DNA of 64,000 nucleotides from Actinomyces sp. UMB0138 (lineage in GTDB: Bacteria; Bacillota; Negativicutes; Veillonellales; Veillonellaceae). A program made the translations under genes and the position numbers. The notes beneath the pieces were generated by a model. That model was not told the DNA's origin. It made no database searches and was given only the letters and a program-made list of their open reading frames with translations. The stretch is from contig NZ_PKMC01000001.1 of assembly GCF_002849225.1 (NCBI RefSeq), positions 173,932 to 237,931 on the forward strand, given 5' to 3'. Every line of letters starts with the position of its first letter. The stretch's first letter is position 1. This document shows positions 55,856 to 63,071 of the stretch, in pieces.

Positions 55856-56596
55856 GTGGACTCACAGCAGGTTTGGCAGCAAACCCCGTTAGTTGGTTTT
55901 GACACGGAGACGACTGGAACTGATCCGCGCAGCGAACGCATAATAAGCGCCTCTTTGGTGCTCCGGAATTCGCCCTCGGCAGGGGAAGACCAGCATGTGC
56001 GATCCTGGCTGATCGACCCTGGGGTGGAAATCCCCGCTGCCTCGACCGCCGTACATGGGATGAGCACGGAGTATGTTCGTGTAAACGGAACTGATCCTGT
56101 AGACACGTTGCCGCAGATAGCGAATGCGTTGGTGCAGGCAGTGAATGATGGTGCTGTGATCGTCATCTTCAACGCCTCATATGATCTGACTATTTTGGAG
56201 AGCGAGCTTGCTCGCCACGGGCTGGCAACGCTGCGGGATCTGCTTGAAGGTAAGGCCGCACCCGTTTTCGACCCCCTTGTTTTGGATCGGGCTTTTGTGC
56301 CGCGGCGGCGTGGTAAGCGGCGGTTGTCGGACCTGTTATCCCATTACGGCGTGGAGTTGCCGGAAGGCTTGCACGATGCGTTTGTGGACGCGAGCGCAAC
56401 CCTTGATCTGGTTGCGGCTATGCTGCAAAAACATGCGCAGTTCGATGAGCTATTGCCCAATCAGATAAATGAGTTGCAAAGGCGAGCGCACGCTATCTGG
56501 GCGGAGGATTTCGAAGGGTTCTTGCGAGGCCGACGCGGTTCGGATGTGCACATTGACCGTGCTTGGCCACTAGTAGAGGGAATGGGCCAGTGGTAA
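55856..56596 (+). CDS. DEDDh 3'-5' exonuclease (DnaQ-like)
   Basis: The 246-residue protein starts at GTG behind GGGAGCAGGA. Exo I is 'LVGFDTETTGTDP' (Asp and Glu ligands), Exo II 'IVIFNASYDLTILESEL', and Exo III 'GLHDAFVDASATLDLV' (His and Asp). The fold is that of the DNA polymerase III epsilon family. Actinobacterial stand-alone copies of this kind take part in DNA repair or RNA turnover; which is not clear here. Its stop overlaps the start of the next gene. Confidence 0.92.
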   Translation: MDSQQVWQQTPLVGFDTETTGTDPRSERIISASLVLRNSPSAGEDQHVRSWLIDPGVEIPAASTAVHGMSTEYVRVNGTDPVDTLPQIANALVQAVNDGAVIVIFNASYDLTILESELARHGLATLRDLLEGKAAPVFDPLVLDRAFVPRRRGKRRLSDLLSHYGVELPEGLHDAFVDASATLDLVAAMLQKHAQFDELLPNQINELQRRAHAIWAEDFEGFLRGRRGSDVHIDRAWPLVEGMGQW

Positions 56597-57312
56597 GAAG
56601 AATTGGTTGGACGTTGTGGTCTGTTGTGCTCATTGTCGTGTTGGTTGGGCTGAGCTACTACGTTTATGGGATTTCTACGGGTCAGTTCGACGGAGGTCAC
56701 CAGGGCAAGTCAGCGAGCGGGAGTGCTCAGGCCGATGCGTCGGATCCCGATGACGTGAAGGTGCCTGAGGGGGCAGATACTTCTGTCGGGGCCTTGTTGG
56801 GGATGCCTCGTTCTGAGCCTGCGGATTTCGCCGTGGGGAAGTCGTTGGTTTTCCGCACCGAATCAGGTAATGCGGTATGCGCTTTTTCTGATGAGAAGGG
56901 GGCGTTGGGTACGGATCTGATCCTGCCTTTCAAGGGCGAGGACGGATCGGGTGCGGCGGCTCCGAGCGTGCAGTGTGGGCTTGTGCGAGCCGTGGATTTA
57001 CATCCGGAGGATCAGAAGACCTGTAAGGCGGGTTATCGCAGCGGAGATACTTTGGCAGTCTGGCCGGGGGGTCGTGGTGCCGGTGCTTGCGTCGAGGACG
57101 GACAGCCGCTTCGTTTCGACGCTGAGGTTGAGGACAATCCGAATCCGGACCAGCGGATGAAGCTGCAGCCGCTTGAATATGGCAAGCGCATTCAGCGCAA
57201 TGGTTGGGCTTGTGGTGACGATGGGGAAACGTTGACGTGTGCGGAGTTGACGACTGGGCGTGGCTTCCAGGTCGAGACTGACACATACAGGTTGTTAGAC
57301 GCAGTGAAGTAG
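56590..57312 (+). CDS. Membrane-anchored extracellular protein with six cysteines, unknown
   Basis: GTG 56,590 overlaps the exonuclease stop and gives 240 residues. A signal anchor (residues 6-28, 'GWTLWSVVLIVVLVGLSYYVYG') is followed by a Ser/Asp-rich linker and an extracellular domain with exactly six Cys in short turns ('NAVCAFS', 'SVQCGL', 'KTCKAG', 'GACVED', 'GWACGDDGETLTCAEL'), suggesting three disulfides. The 'WACGDDGETLTCAELTTGRGF' end resembles small secreted actinobacterial domains but I cannot name a family. The DsbA-like protein at 18,430 could oxidise it; that is inference. Confidence 0.75.
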   Translation: MVRRIGWTLWSVVLIVVLVGLSYYVYGISTGQFDGGHQGKSASGSAQADASDPDDVKVPEGADTSVGALLGMPRSEPADFAVGKSLVFRTESGNAVCAFSDEKGALGTDLILPFKGEDGSGAAAPSVQCGLVRAVDLHPEDQKTCKAGYRSGDTLAVWPGGRGAGACVEDGQPLRFDAEVEDNPNPDQRMKLQPLEYGKRIQRNGWACGDDGETLTCAELTTGRGFQVETDTYRLLDAVK

Positions 57313-57333
57313 CCTCTGCCGACCCACATTGTT

Positions 57334-57378
57334 TAGTGAACGTACACTCCGCGCCAGACGCGGAGTGTACGTTCACTA
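57334..57378. terminator. Perfect 20-bp hairpin of two opposed 14-mers after the Cys-rich gene
   Basis: Bases 57,334-57,353 are the exact reverse complement of 57,359-57,378, with a CCAGA loop. Each arm holds one 14-mer (57,335 forward, 57,364 reverse). TTTT follows, so this one may act as a terminator built from the repeat. Confidence 0.85.
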
Positions 57379-57470
57379 TTTTAGGTTTCCACAGTTCGAT
57401 TGGCGGCGTTTATCCACAGCAACTCAAAAAGAAGGCTGCTCTTCGCCCTCATTAGCGCCACACTTCGAAT

Positions 57471-58541
57471 ATGTTCGCTCAACCCAGACGATATAGATAC
57501 AAGATTCGCGAGAGGGCCTGGTTAAGCTTGCACCCGCGTACAAGTGCGCAAAAGACAAGTCCCGCCCTCGTTAGAGTTAGTCCAAACGCTTCCATAAGAG
57601 TCCAAGAAGTAGGTGCCAGAGCCTCAGACGTTGAGTTTCTCCGTTTCGCTCGGATACTGGCCAGCACTGACCGATGTGGCGGGGGAGTAGCATGCATGGA
57701 ATCGGCTGCGGCACTCCACAATATTCCATGTAAGGCAACATCCCCGGACGTTCACCTATTGATCGACAGAGGCTGTAGGAAGCGGCTTGCCCTTCCCAGG
57801 ATTGATGTGGGAAATACCCACTTACCTGCAGCTCAGATCATTAGACACGAATGGGTCGTGGCTCCTGAAGTGGAAGATGTCGAGGGCGTCCTGGTCACCT
57901 CTGTACGTCAAACCATTCTGGATATGCTCCGTCTTGCTCCCCCTGCCGATGGCGTCACGTTCGGCTGTATGGCGCTGCGTAAGCTGGTTGGATTTGATCG
58001 GAATAATCCTGAGGTAGCGATGGAGCGAGCAAAATCTATAAAAGCTGGAATCTTGAAGCGGCTGAAAGATGAATACCCGCATGACAGGAGATTTCGGCAA
58101 GCAATAAGGCTGCTTGCACTTCTTACTCCGGCTGTCGATTCTGTGTTCGAAGCGACAATGGTGTGGGTGTGCCATTTGGCCGGCCTACCTGCTGCTACGT
58201 TGCAGTACAAGCTTCGGACCGCTAGAACAACACGGTATCTAGATGCCTATTATCCTGCGGTGGGGTTGGTGCTGGAATTTGATGGTCTCTGCAAATTAGG
58301 GTTTTCGTTCGAGCAAGAACTGCGTGAACGAAGGCGACAACAGGTGCGTGACCTTGAATTAGAGGCCTGTGGTTTGCGCGTTGTGCACGTTCAGTGGGCG
58401 GAACTCGAAGAGTTGGGAGAGCTCGTTAGCAGGCTGAAACAGATGTTTGTGCGGCTTGGCGGAATGCTCCTACGCGCGCGGGAGTGGATAACCTACAGGA
58501 TGAAATCCTGGGAACCACGCGGGTCGACGGGTTGGTATTAA
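57471..58541 (+). CDS. DUF559-like/AbiEi-type protein with PD-(D/E)XK C-terminus
   Basis: The 356-residue protein has a basic N-terminus, a middle part with 'GGGVACMESAAALHNIPCKATSPDVHLLID' that resembles the winged-helix region of AbiEi-like proteins, and 'VTSVRQTILDMLR'. The C-terminal 110 residues resemble a DUF559 nuclease: 'TTRYLDAYYPAVGLVLEFDGLCKLG' (D...E-x-D core) and 'RRRQQVRDLELEACGLRVVHVQWAEL'. Such proteins are common single genes in actinobacteria, of unknown role. The gene differs from its neighbours in having more AT-rich and rare codons, which suggests transfer. ATG 57,471 lacks a clear ribosome-binding site. Confidence 0.75.
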   Translation: MFAQPRRYRYKIRERAWLSLHPRTSAQKTSPALVRVSPNASIRVQEVGARASDVEFLRFARILASTDRCGGGVACMESAAALHNIPCKATSPDVHLLIDRGCRKRLALPRIDVGNTHLPAAQIIRHEWVVAPEVEDVEGVLVTSVRQTILDMLRLAPPADGVTFGCMALRKLVGFDRNNPEVAMERAKSIKAGILKRLKDEYPHDRRFRQAIRLLALLTPAVDSVFEATMVWVCHLAGLPAATLQYKLRTARTTRYLDAYYPAVGLVLEFDGLCKLGFSFEQELRERRRQQVRDLELEACGLRVVHVQWAELEELGELVSRLKQMFVRLGGMLLRAREWITYRMKSWEPRGSTGWY

Positions 58542-58602
58542 TCGTCGCAGGAAAACGACAGTGCTAGTAGCGTTCTGGGCAGCGGCGCCCTCCTGCGGCA
58601 GT

Positions 58603-58616
58603 AGTGAACGTACACT
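58603..58616 (+). repeat. 14-mer in the gap before pfk
   Basis: An exact copy lies 61 bases after the DUF559-like gene. The remaining 58,542-58,764 gap shows no gene. Confidence 0.95.
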
Positions 58617-58764
58617 CCAAAGTTGGTGGAATCATCCATACTGCCCAATTAGTGGTTCAATCAAGCCTTAGGCCTATTCGTCCTACCCCATAATGGAAAA
58701 ATAGGAGACAATAGAGGCGCGAATCACAACAATGCGTGCAGTGCTTTTCGTCAATGGAGGATGA

Positions 58765-61095
58765 ATGGATAGTGAACGTACACTTGCTGATCTTAGGGGC
58801 AAATTCCGGAACGAAGACGGTAGCCCCATAAAAGTTGGCGTTCTTACCTCGGGCGGTGATGCTCCAGGCATGAACGCGGCTGTACGTTCGGTGGCTCGAA
58901 CTGCTATTGCTCTTGGTGCTCAACCATTCGCCATCCTGGACGGTTGGGCTGGTGCCGTAAAGGGCGGCTCCCAAATTCGCCCTCTTCAATGGGGTGATGT
59001 TTCCTCTATCCTGAATCGAGGCGGCACAGTCATAGGCACTGCACGTTCACCCGAATTCCGGGAACGGGCCGGCATGAAAAAAGCGGCGAAGCATATGCTC
59101 GAAAATGGGATCGACCGCCTGATCGTGATAGGCGGGGACGGCTCCCTGTCAGGCACTGACGAATTCCGCTCAGAGTGGCCTTCTATGGTCAAGGAGCTCG
59201 CCAATGAGGGCGAAATCGACCCTGAAGTGGCTAAACGGCATCCAAGCTTAGGTATAGCCGGCATTGTCGGTTCCATTGATAATGACCTTGTTGGCTCTGA
59301 CATGACAGTCGGAACGGATTCCGCGCTGCACAGAATATTGTCCGCGATTGACGAGATTTCGTCGACGGCTGCCTCCCACCAACGCACCTTCGTGTTGGAA
59401 GTTATGGGCAGGCATTGCGGGTATCTTCCTCTCATGGCGGCGGTTGCGGGCGGATGCGATTACGTTTTTATCCCGGAACAGCCTCCTGCCCCGGGGTGGG
59501 AGCAGGAAATGATCGATGCTCTCGAGGCCGGTCGTGCCGCTGGTCGTCGCGAATCCATAATTCTTGTGGCAGAGGGCGCAGTAGATAGCGAAGGGCAGCA
59601 GATCACTGCGCGTAGAGTTGCCGATGCCGTTGAAAAGTACTCTGGCCAGCAGGCACGTATTACTATTCTGGGGCACACGCAGAGGGGCGGTACGCCCTCG
59701 GCTTATGATCGGTGGATGCCTACGGCCCTTGGGTATGCGGCTGCAGTGGAAGTATTAAAGGCTACGGCTGATTCGGAACCTTATATTTTGGGGACTCGCA
59801 AGAACCGTATTGCGCGTCTACCTTTGATGAAATCTGTCGCGGATACGAGGGCGGTCAAGAAGCTCACGGCGGACCACAATTACGATGAGGCGGTTCGAGC
59901 GCGCGGTCGTTCTTTCGTCAACATGCTGGCCTTGAATAGGGTACTTTCGTGCCCACCGAAGGTGGCTCCTTCGCAGAGGGCGGCTACTCCCCGTAAGCGG
60001 GTGGCGATCATGCACGTGGGGGGACTTGCGCCGGGTATGAACACGGCAGCCCGAGCGGCCGTTCGAATTGGCATTGACAAGGGTTTCGAGATGCTCGGCG
60101 TGCACGGCTCTTTCAAAGGCCTTATGGATTCAAAGATTTACCCTTTGGCCTGGAGTGATGTTGAAGGCTGGGGCTTCAATGGGGGAGCGGAGCTGGGTAC
60201 CCGGCGCCATGTTCCCGAGGTCGACGAACTTTACGCCGTAGGACGTGCCATCGAGAACAACCACTTGGACGCCCTCGTGATAGTGGGTGGGCTTAACGCC
60301 TATCTAGCGGTCTACCGTATGGTCGAGGAGGCCAGTAGGTACCCTGCCTTCCGGATTCCAATTGTTCTTGTCCCGGCAACCATCGATAACAACTTGCCGG
60401 GGTCGGAACTGTCGATCGGCACTGACACTGCGTTGAACAATGCGGTGTGGGCGCTGGATAGGGTGAAGGAGTCTGCCGCGGCGTCTAAGCGGTGTTTTGT
60501 TGCCGAGACGATGGGTCGTTACTGCGGGTATTTGGCTCTTATGGCTGGTATTGCCACGGGGGCTGAGCGAGTTTATCTGAATGAGGAGACTGTTACCCTA
60601 GCTGACATTGAAGAGGACGCACAGTTGATGCGCCGCTCTTTTGAGGAGGGGCGGCGGCTGTTCCTAGCGGTCAGGAATGAGCAGGCTTCTGGCCTGTACA
60701 ACTTGGAGTTCCTTGAGCGCGTGTTTGAGCAGGAAGGTCAGGGCCTTTATGACGTACGTGCCAGTGCTATCGGGCACCTCCAGCAGGGAGGATCACCGAC
60801 GCCGTTTGACAGGTTGCTGGCTTCGCGGCTTACGGCTCGTGCCATGGCTGAGTTGGAAGACCAGTTCAGAGAGGGACGCGCAAAGGCTGTGTATGTTGGC
60901 GAATCTGAGGATGATGCTGTTATCTTCCCGGTGGAACGTATGATGGATCAACTCGATTTGGCCCATAGGCGCCCTTATGAGCAGTGGTGGCTCCAGTTCT
61001 TGCCAATGGTGCCCGTGGTGAGTTTAGAAGAGGACGAGTCTGCTGTTCCGCCGATGCCAGCAATCGGGCCTGAAGGCCTGGGGCAAGCAAAGTAA
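58765..61095 (+). CDS. pfkA: 6-phosphofructokinase, fused two-domain eukaryotic-like form
   Basis: The 776-residue protein holds two PFK domains. The N-half (about 18-400) has intact catalytic parts: 'LTSGGDAPGMNAAVR', 'VIGGDGSLSG' (Mg-ATP), 'VGSIDNDLVGSDMTVGTDSALHR' in pieces with the base Asp, 'MGRHCGYLPL' and 'GHTQRGGTPS'. The C-half (about 410-760) keeps the fold but reads 'VIVGGLNAYLAV' where GGDGS should be and 'TIDNNLPGSELSIGTDTALN'. It closely follows the regulatory half of animal PFK-1 ('GHLQQGGSPTPFDR', 'HRRPYEQWWL'). ATG 58,765 follows GGAGG; codons 3-7 contain a 14-mer copy coding SERTL. Confidence 0.95.
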   Translation: MDSERTLADLRGKFRNEDGSPIKVGVLTSGGDAPGMNAAVRSVARTAIALGAQPFAILDGWAGAVKGGSQIRPLQWGDVSSILNRGGTVIGTARSPEFRERAGMKKAAKHMLENGIDRLIVIGGDGSLSGTDEFRSEWPSMVKELANEGEIDPEVAKRHPSLGIAGIVGSIDNDLVGSDMTVGTDSALHRILSAIDEISSTAASHQRTFVLEVMGRHCGYLPLMAAVAGGCDYVFIPEQPPAPGWEQEMIDALEAGRAAGRRESIILVAEGAVDSEGQQITARRVADAVEKYSGQQARITILGHTQRGGTPSAYDRWMPTALGYAAAVEVLKATADSEPYILGTRKNRIARLPLMKSVADTRAVKKLTADHNYDEAVRARGRSFVNMLALNRVLSCPPKVAPSQRAATPRKRVAIMHVGGLAPGMNTAARAAVRIGIDKGFEMLGVHGSFKGLMDSKIYPLAWSDVEGWGFNGGAELGTRRHVPEVDELYAVGRAIENNHLDALVIVGGLNAYLAVYRMVEEASRYPAFRIPIVLVPATIDNNLPGSELSIGTDTALNNAVWALDRVKESAAASKRCFVAETMGRYCGYLALMAGIATGAERVYLNEETVTLADIEEDAQLMRRSFEEGRRLFLAVRNEQASGLYNLEFLERVFEQEGQGLYDVRASAIGHLQQGGSPTPFDRLLASRLTARAMAELEDQFREGRAKAVYVGESEDDAVIFPVERMMDQLDLAHRRPYEQWWLQFLPMVPVVSLEEDESAVPPMPAIGPEGLGQAK
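58771..58784 (+). repeat. 14-mer at codons 3-7 of pfk
   Basis: An exact copy starts six bases after the first base of the pfk start codon and codes Ser-Glu-Arg-Thr-Leu, the same peptide as at the rimI start. Confidence 0.95.
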
Positions 61096-61156
61096 GGTAG
61101 CGTCGAAGAGGGAGGGGCGGTTGCTTGCAGCTGTGCCCCCTTCACCGTCGCGCAGG

Positions 61157-61201
61157 GTGAACGTACACTTAATTTCGTTGTCGCCTACTAGAACGTACAC
61201 T
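61157..61201 (+). repeat. Two degenerate 14-mers between pfk and pgi
   Basis: GGTGAACGTACACT (61,157-61,170) has one change and CTAGAACGTACACT (61,188-61,201) has three changes from the 14-mer. They are 31 bases apart and sit just upstream of the pgi ribosome-binding site. Confidence 0.7.
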
Positions 61202-61227
61202 TGGGTATGTAATGGAAAGGAACGGAC

Positions 61228-62913
61228 ATGAGTGACCATGTAAGACCGATTGATCCAACTCAACTTGCGTCCTGGGGCGAACTTCAGGAACTGAAGAATA
61301 ATTTCCAGCCTGACCTGTGTGAATGGTTTGAAGAGGAACCTGATAGGGTCGCCGATTTGACGATTGATGCCGCTGATTTGCGTGTAGATCTGTCAAAAAA
61401 CTTAGTGACGCGTCCGGTGTTCGAGGCGCTTCTGCAGCTTGCGGATGAAGTGAACGTACACTCCATCCGCGAGGCGATGTTCACTGGCGAGCATATTAAC
61501 ACCAGCGAAGACCGAGCGGTCCTACACACGGCGCTCCGTCGCCCGCCCTCGGACGAACTAAATGTGGACGGCCAAAACGTCAGTGAAGATGTGGCCGCCG
61601 TCCTCAAAAAGATTTACGCTTTCGCAGACAAAGTCCGATCCGGCGAATGGGTAGGCGTAACCGGAAAGCCTGTTCGCACTGTGGTGAACATTGGGATCGG
61701 CGGATCTGATCTTGGTCCGGTCATGGCGTATGAGGCGCTGCGTCCCTACTGCCAGGACGGTCTGGAGTGCCGCTACATTTCTAATATCGATCCTACGGAT
61801 GTTGGTGAGACAACCGCAGATCTCGACCCCGAGACCACCCTGTTCATCATTGCGTCTAAGACATTTACTACTTTGGAAACTCTCACTAATGCGAATGCCG
61901 CGAAGCGGTGGCTGCTCGCTTCACTAGTGGACGCTGGTGCGATTGAAGATACCGAGGACGGGCGTGCTCAAGCTGTTGCTAAGCACTTCGTCGCCGTGTC
62001 TACCGCCTTGGATAAGGTTGCGGACTTCGGCATCGATCCTGCGAATGCGTTTGGCTTCTGGAATTGGGTTGGAGGACGTTATTCGGTCGATTCTGCGGTG
62101 GGAACTTCTTTGGCAATCGCGATTGGCCCTGATGGGTTTGCTGATCTCTTGGAAGGCTTCCACGCGATGGATGAGCACTTTGCCACTGCTCCGGCTGGCA
62201 AGAATGTTCCGCTACTAATGGGGTTGTTGAACGTTTGGTACCGGAATTTCTTGGGTGCTTCGACGCACGCTGTTCTGCCGTATTCGCAGTATTTGCACCG
62301 TTTCCCTGCATATTTGCAGCAGTTGACTATGGAATCGAATGGGAAGAGTGTTCGTCGTGATGGTTCGGCGGTAACCACTCTGACTGGTGAAGTTTTCTGG
62401 GGGGAGCCTGGAACGAATGGCCAGCATGCGTTTTACCAGTTGATTCATCAGGGGACTGAGCTTATTCCTGCTGATTTTATTGCCTTTGCTAACCCGACTT
62501 GGCCGCTCAAAGCGGCAGATGGTACTGATCAGCATGAGTTGTTCTTGTCGAACTTTTTTGCGCAGACCAAAGCGTTAGCTTTTGGCAAGACGGCCGATGA
62601 GGTTAGGGCCGAGGGTACACCCGAGGACATTGTCCCAGCCAGGGTTTTTGAGGGGAATCGTCCCACTACTTCGATTATGGCCCCCGAACTGACTCCTCGC
62701 GTTTTGGGGGAGTTAATCGCTCTGTACGAGCACATTACTTTCGTCGAGGGCGTCGTGTGGGGAATTAACTCGTTCGATCAGTGGGGCGTCGAATTAGGCA
62801 AGGTGCTGGCAAAGCAGATTATGCCTGCGGTAGCCGGTGACGAGGCAGCCTTATCGGAACAGGATGCTTCTACTAAGTCTTTGGTGCAGTATTACTTGGA
62901 TCAGAGGCGGTAG
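61228..62913 (+). CDS. pgi: Glucose-6-phosphate isomerase
   Basis: The 561-residue enzyme interconverts glucose-6-phosphate and fructose-6-phosphate. '[19 protein letters not shown]', '[13 protein letters not shown]', '[13 protein letters not shown]', '[10 protein letters not shown]' with the catalytic Glu, '[28 protein letters not shown]' in pieces and '[20 protein letters not shown]' are family signatures. AAAGGAACGGACATG gives the start. A 14-mer copy at 61,449 codes VNVHS near residue 76. It follows pfk and precedes a mutarotase, forming an upper-glycolysis group. Confidence 0.97.
   Translation: MSDHVRPIDPTQLASWGELQELKNNFQPDLCEWFEEEPDRVADLTIDAADLRVDLSKNLVTRPVFEALLQLADEVNVHSIREAMFTGEHINTSEDRAVLHTALRRPPSDELNVDGQNVSEDVAAVLKKIYAFADKVRSGEWVGVTGKPVRTVVNIGIGGSDLGPVMAYEALRPYCQDGLECRYISNIDPTDVGETTADLDPETTLFIIASKTFTTLETLTNANAAKRWLLASLVDAGAIEDTEDGRAQAVAKHFVAVSTALDKVADFGIDPANAFGFWNWVGGRYSVDSAVGTSLAIAIGPDGFADLLEGFHAMDEHFATAPAGKNVPLLMGLLNVWYRNFLGASTHAVLPYSQYLHRFPAYLQQLTMESNGKSVRRDGSAVTTLTGEVFWGEPGTNGQHAFYQLIHQGTELIPADFIAFANPTWPLKAADGTDQHELFLSNFFAQTKALAFGKTADEVRAEGTPEDIVPARVFEGNRPTTSIMAPELTPRVLGELIALYEHITFVEGVVWGINSFDQWGVELGKVLAKQIMPAVAGDEAALSEQDASTKSLVQYYLDQRR
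61449..61462 (+). repeat. 14-mer inside pgi
   Basis: An exact copy falls in the pgi frame as (A)-GTG-AAC-GTA-CAC-T, coding Val-Asn-Val-His-Ser. Confidence 0.95.
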
Positions 62914-62930
62914 CTTCAATTCTTAGTACC

Positions 62931-62969
62931 TGAAACGAGGGCGGGGCAGGGGCTCTCGCCCTCGTTTCA
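62931..62969 (+). terminator. Hairpin after pgi
   Basis: TGAAACGAGGGCG pairs with CGCCCTCGTTTCA across a short G-rich loop. Its arms contain the abundant 7-mer GAGGGCG in both directions, and a 14-mer overlaps its end. Confidence 0.7.
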
Positions 62970-63004
62970 GTGAACGTACACTCCAGAAATAGTGAACGTA
63001 CACT
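62969..63004 (+). repeat. 14-mer, two copies 22 bases apart
   Basis: Exact copies are at 62,969-62,982 and 62,991-63,004, the rightmost in the window, between convergent pgi and the mutarotase gene. Confidence 0.95.
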
Positions 63005-63022
63005 CAAAATTCGTGAAAATAT

Positions 63023-63053
63023 TGGGCTCGGCGCTCCTACTACGCCGAGCCCA
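63023..63053. terminator. Hairpin between pgi and the mutarotase gene
   Basis: TGGGCTCGGCG (63,023-63,033) pairs perfectly with CGCCGAGCCCA (63,043-63,053). On the minus strand it is followed by ATATTTTC, so it probably ends the mutarotase transcript. Confidence 0.75.
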
Positions 63054-63071
63054 TACGCCTCTTCTAGACGG

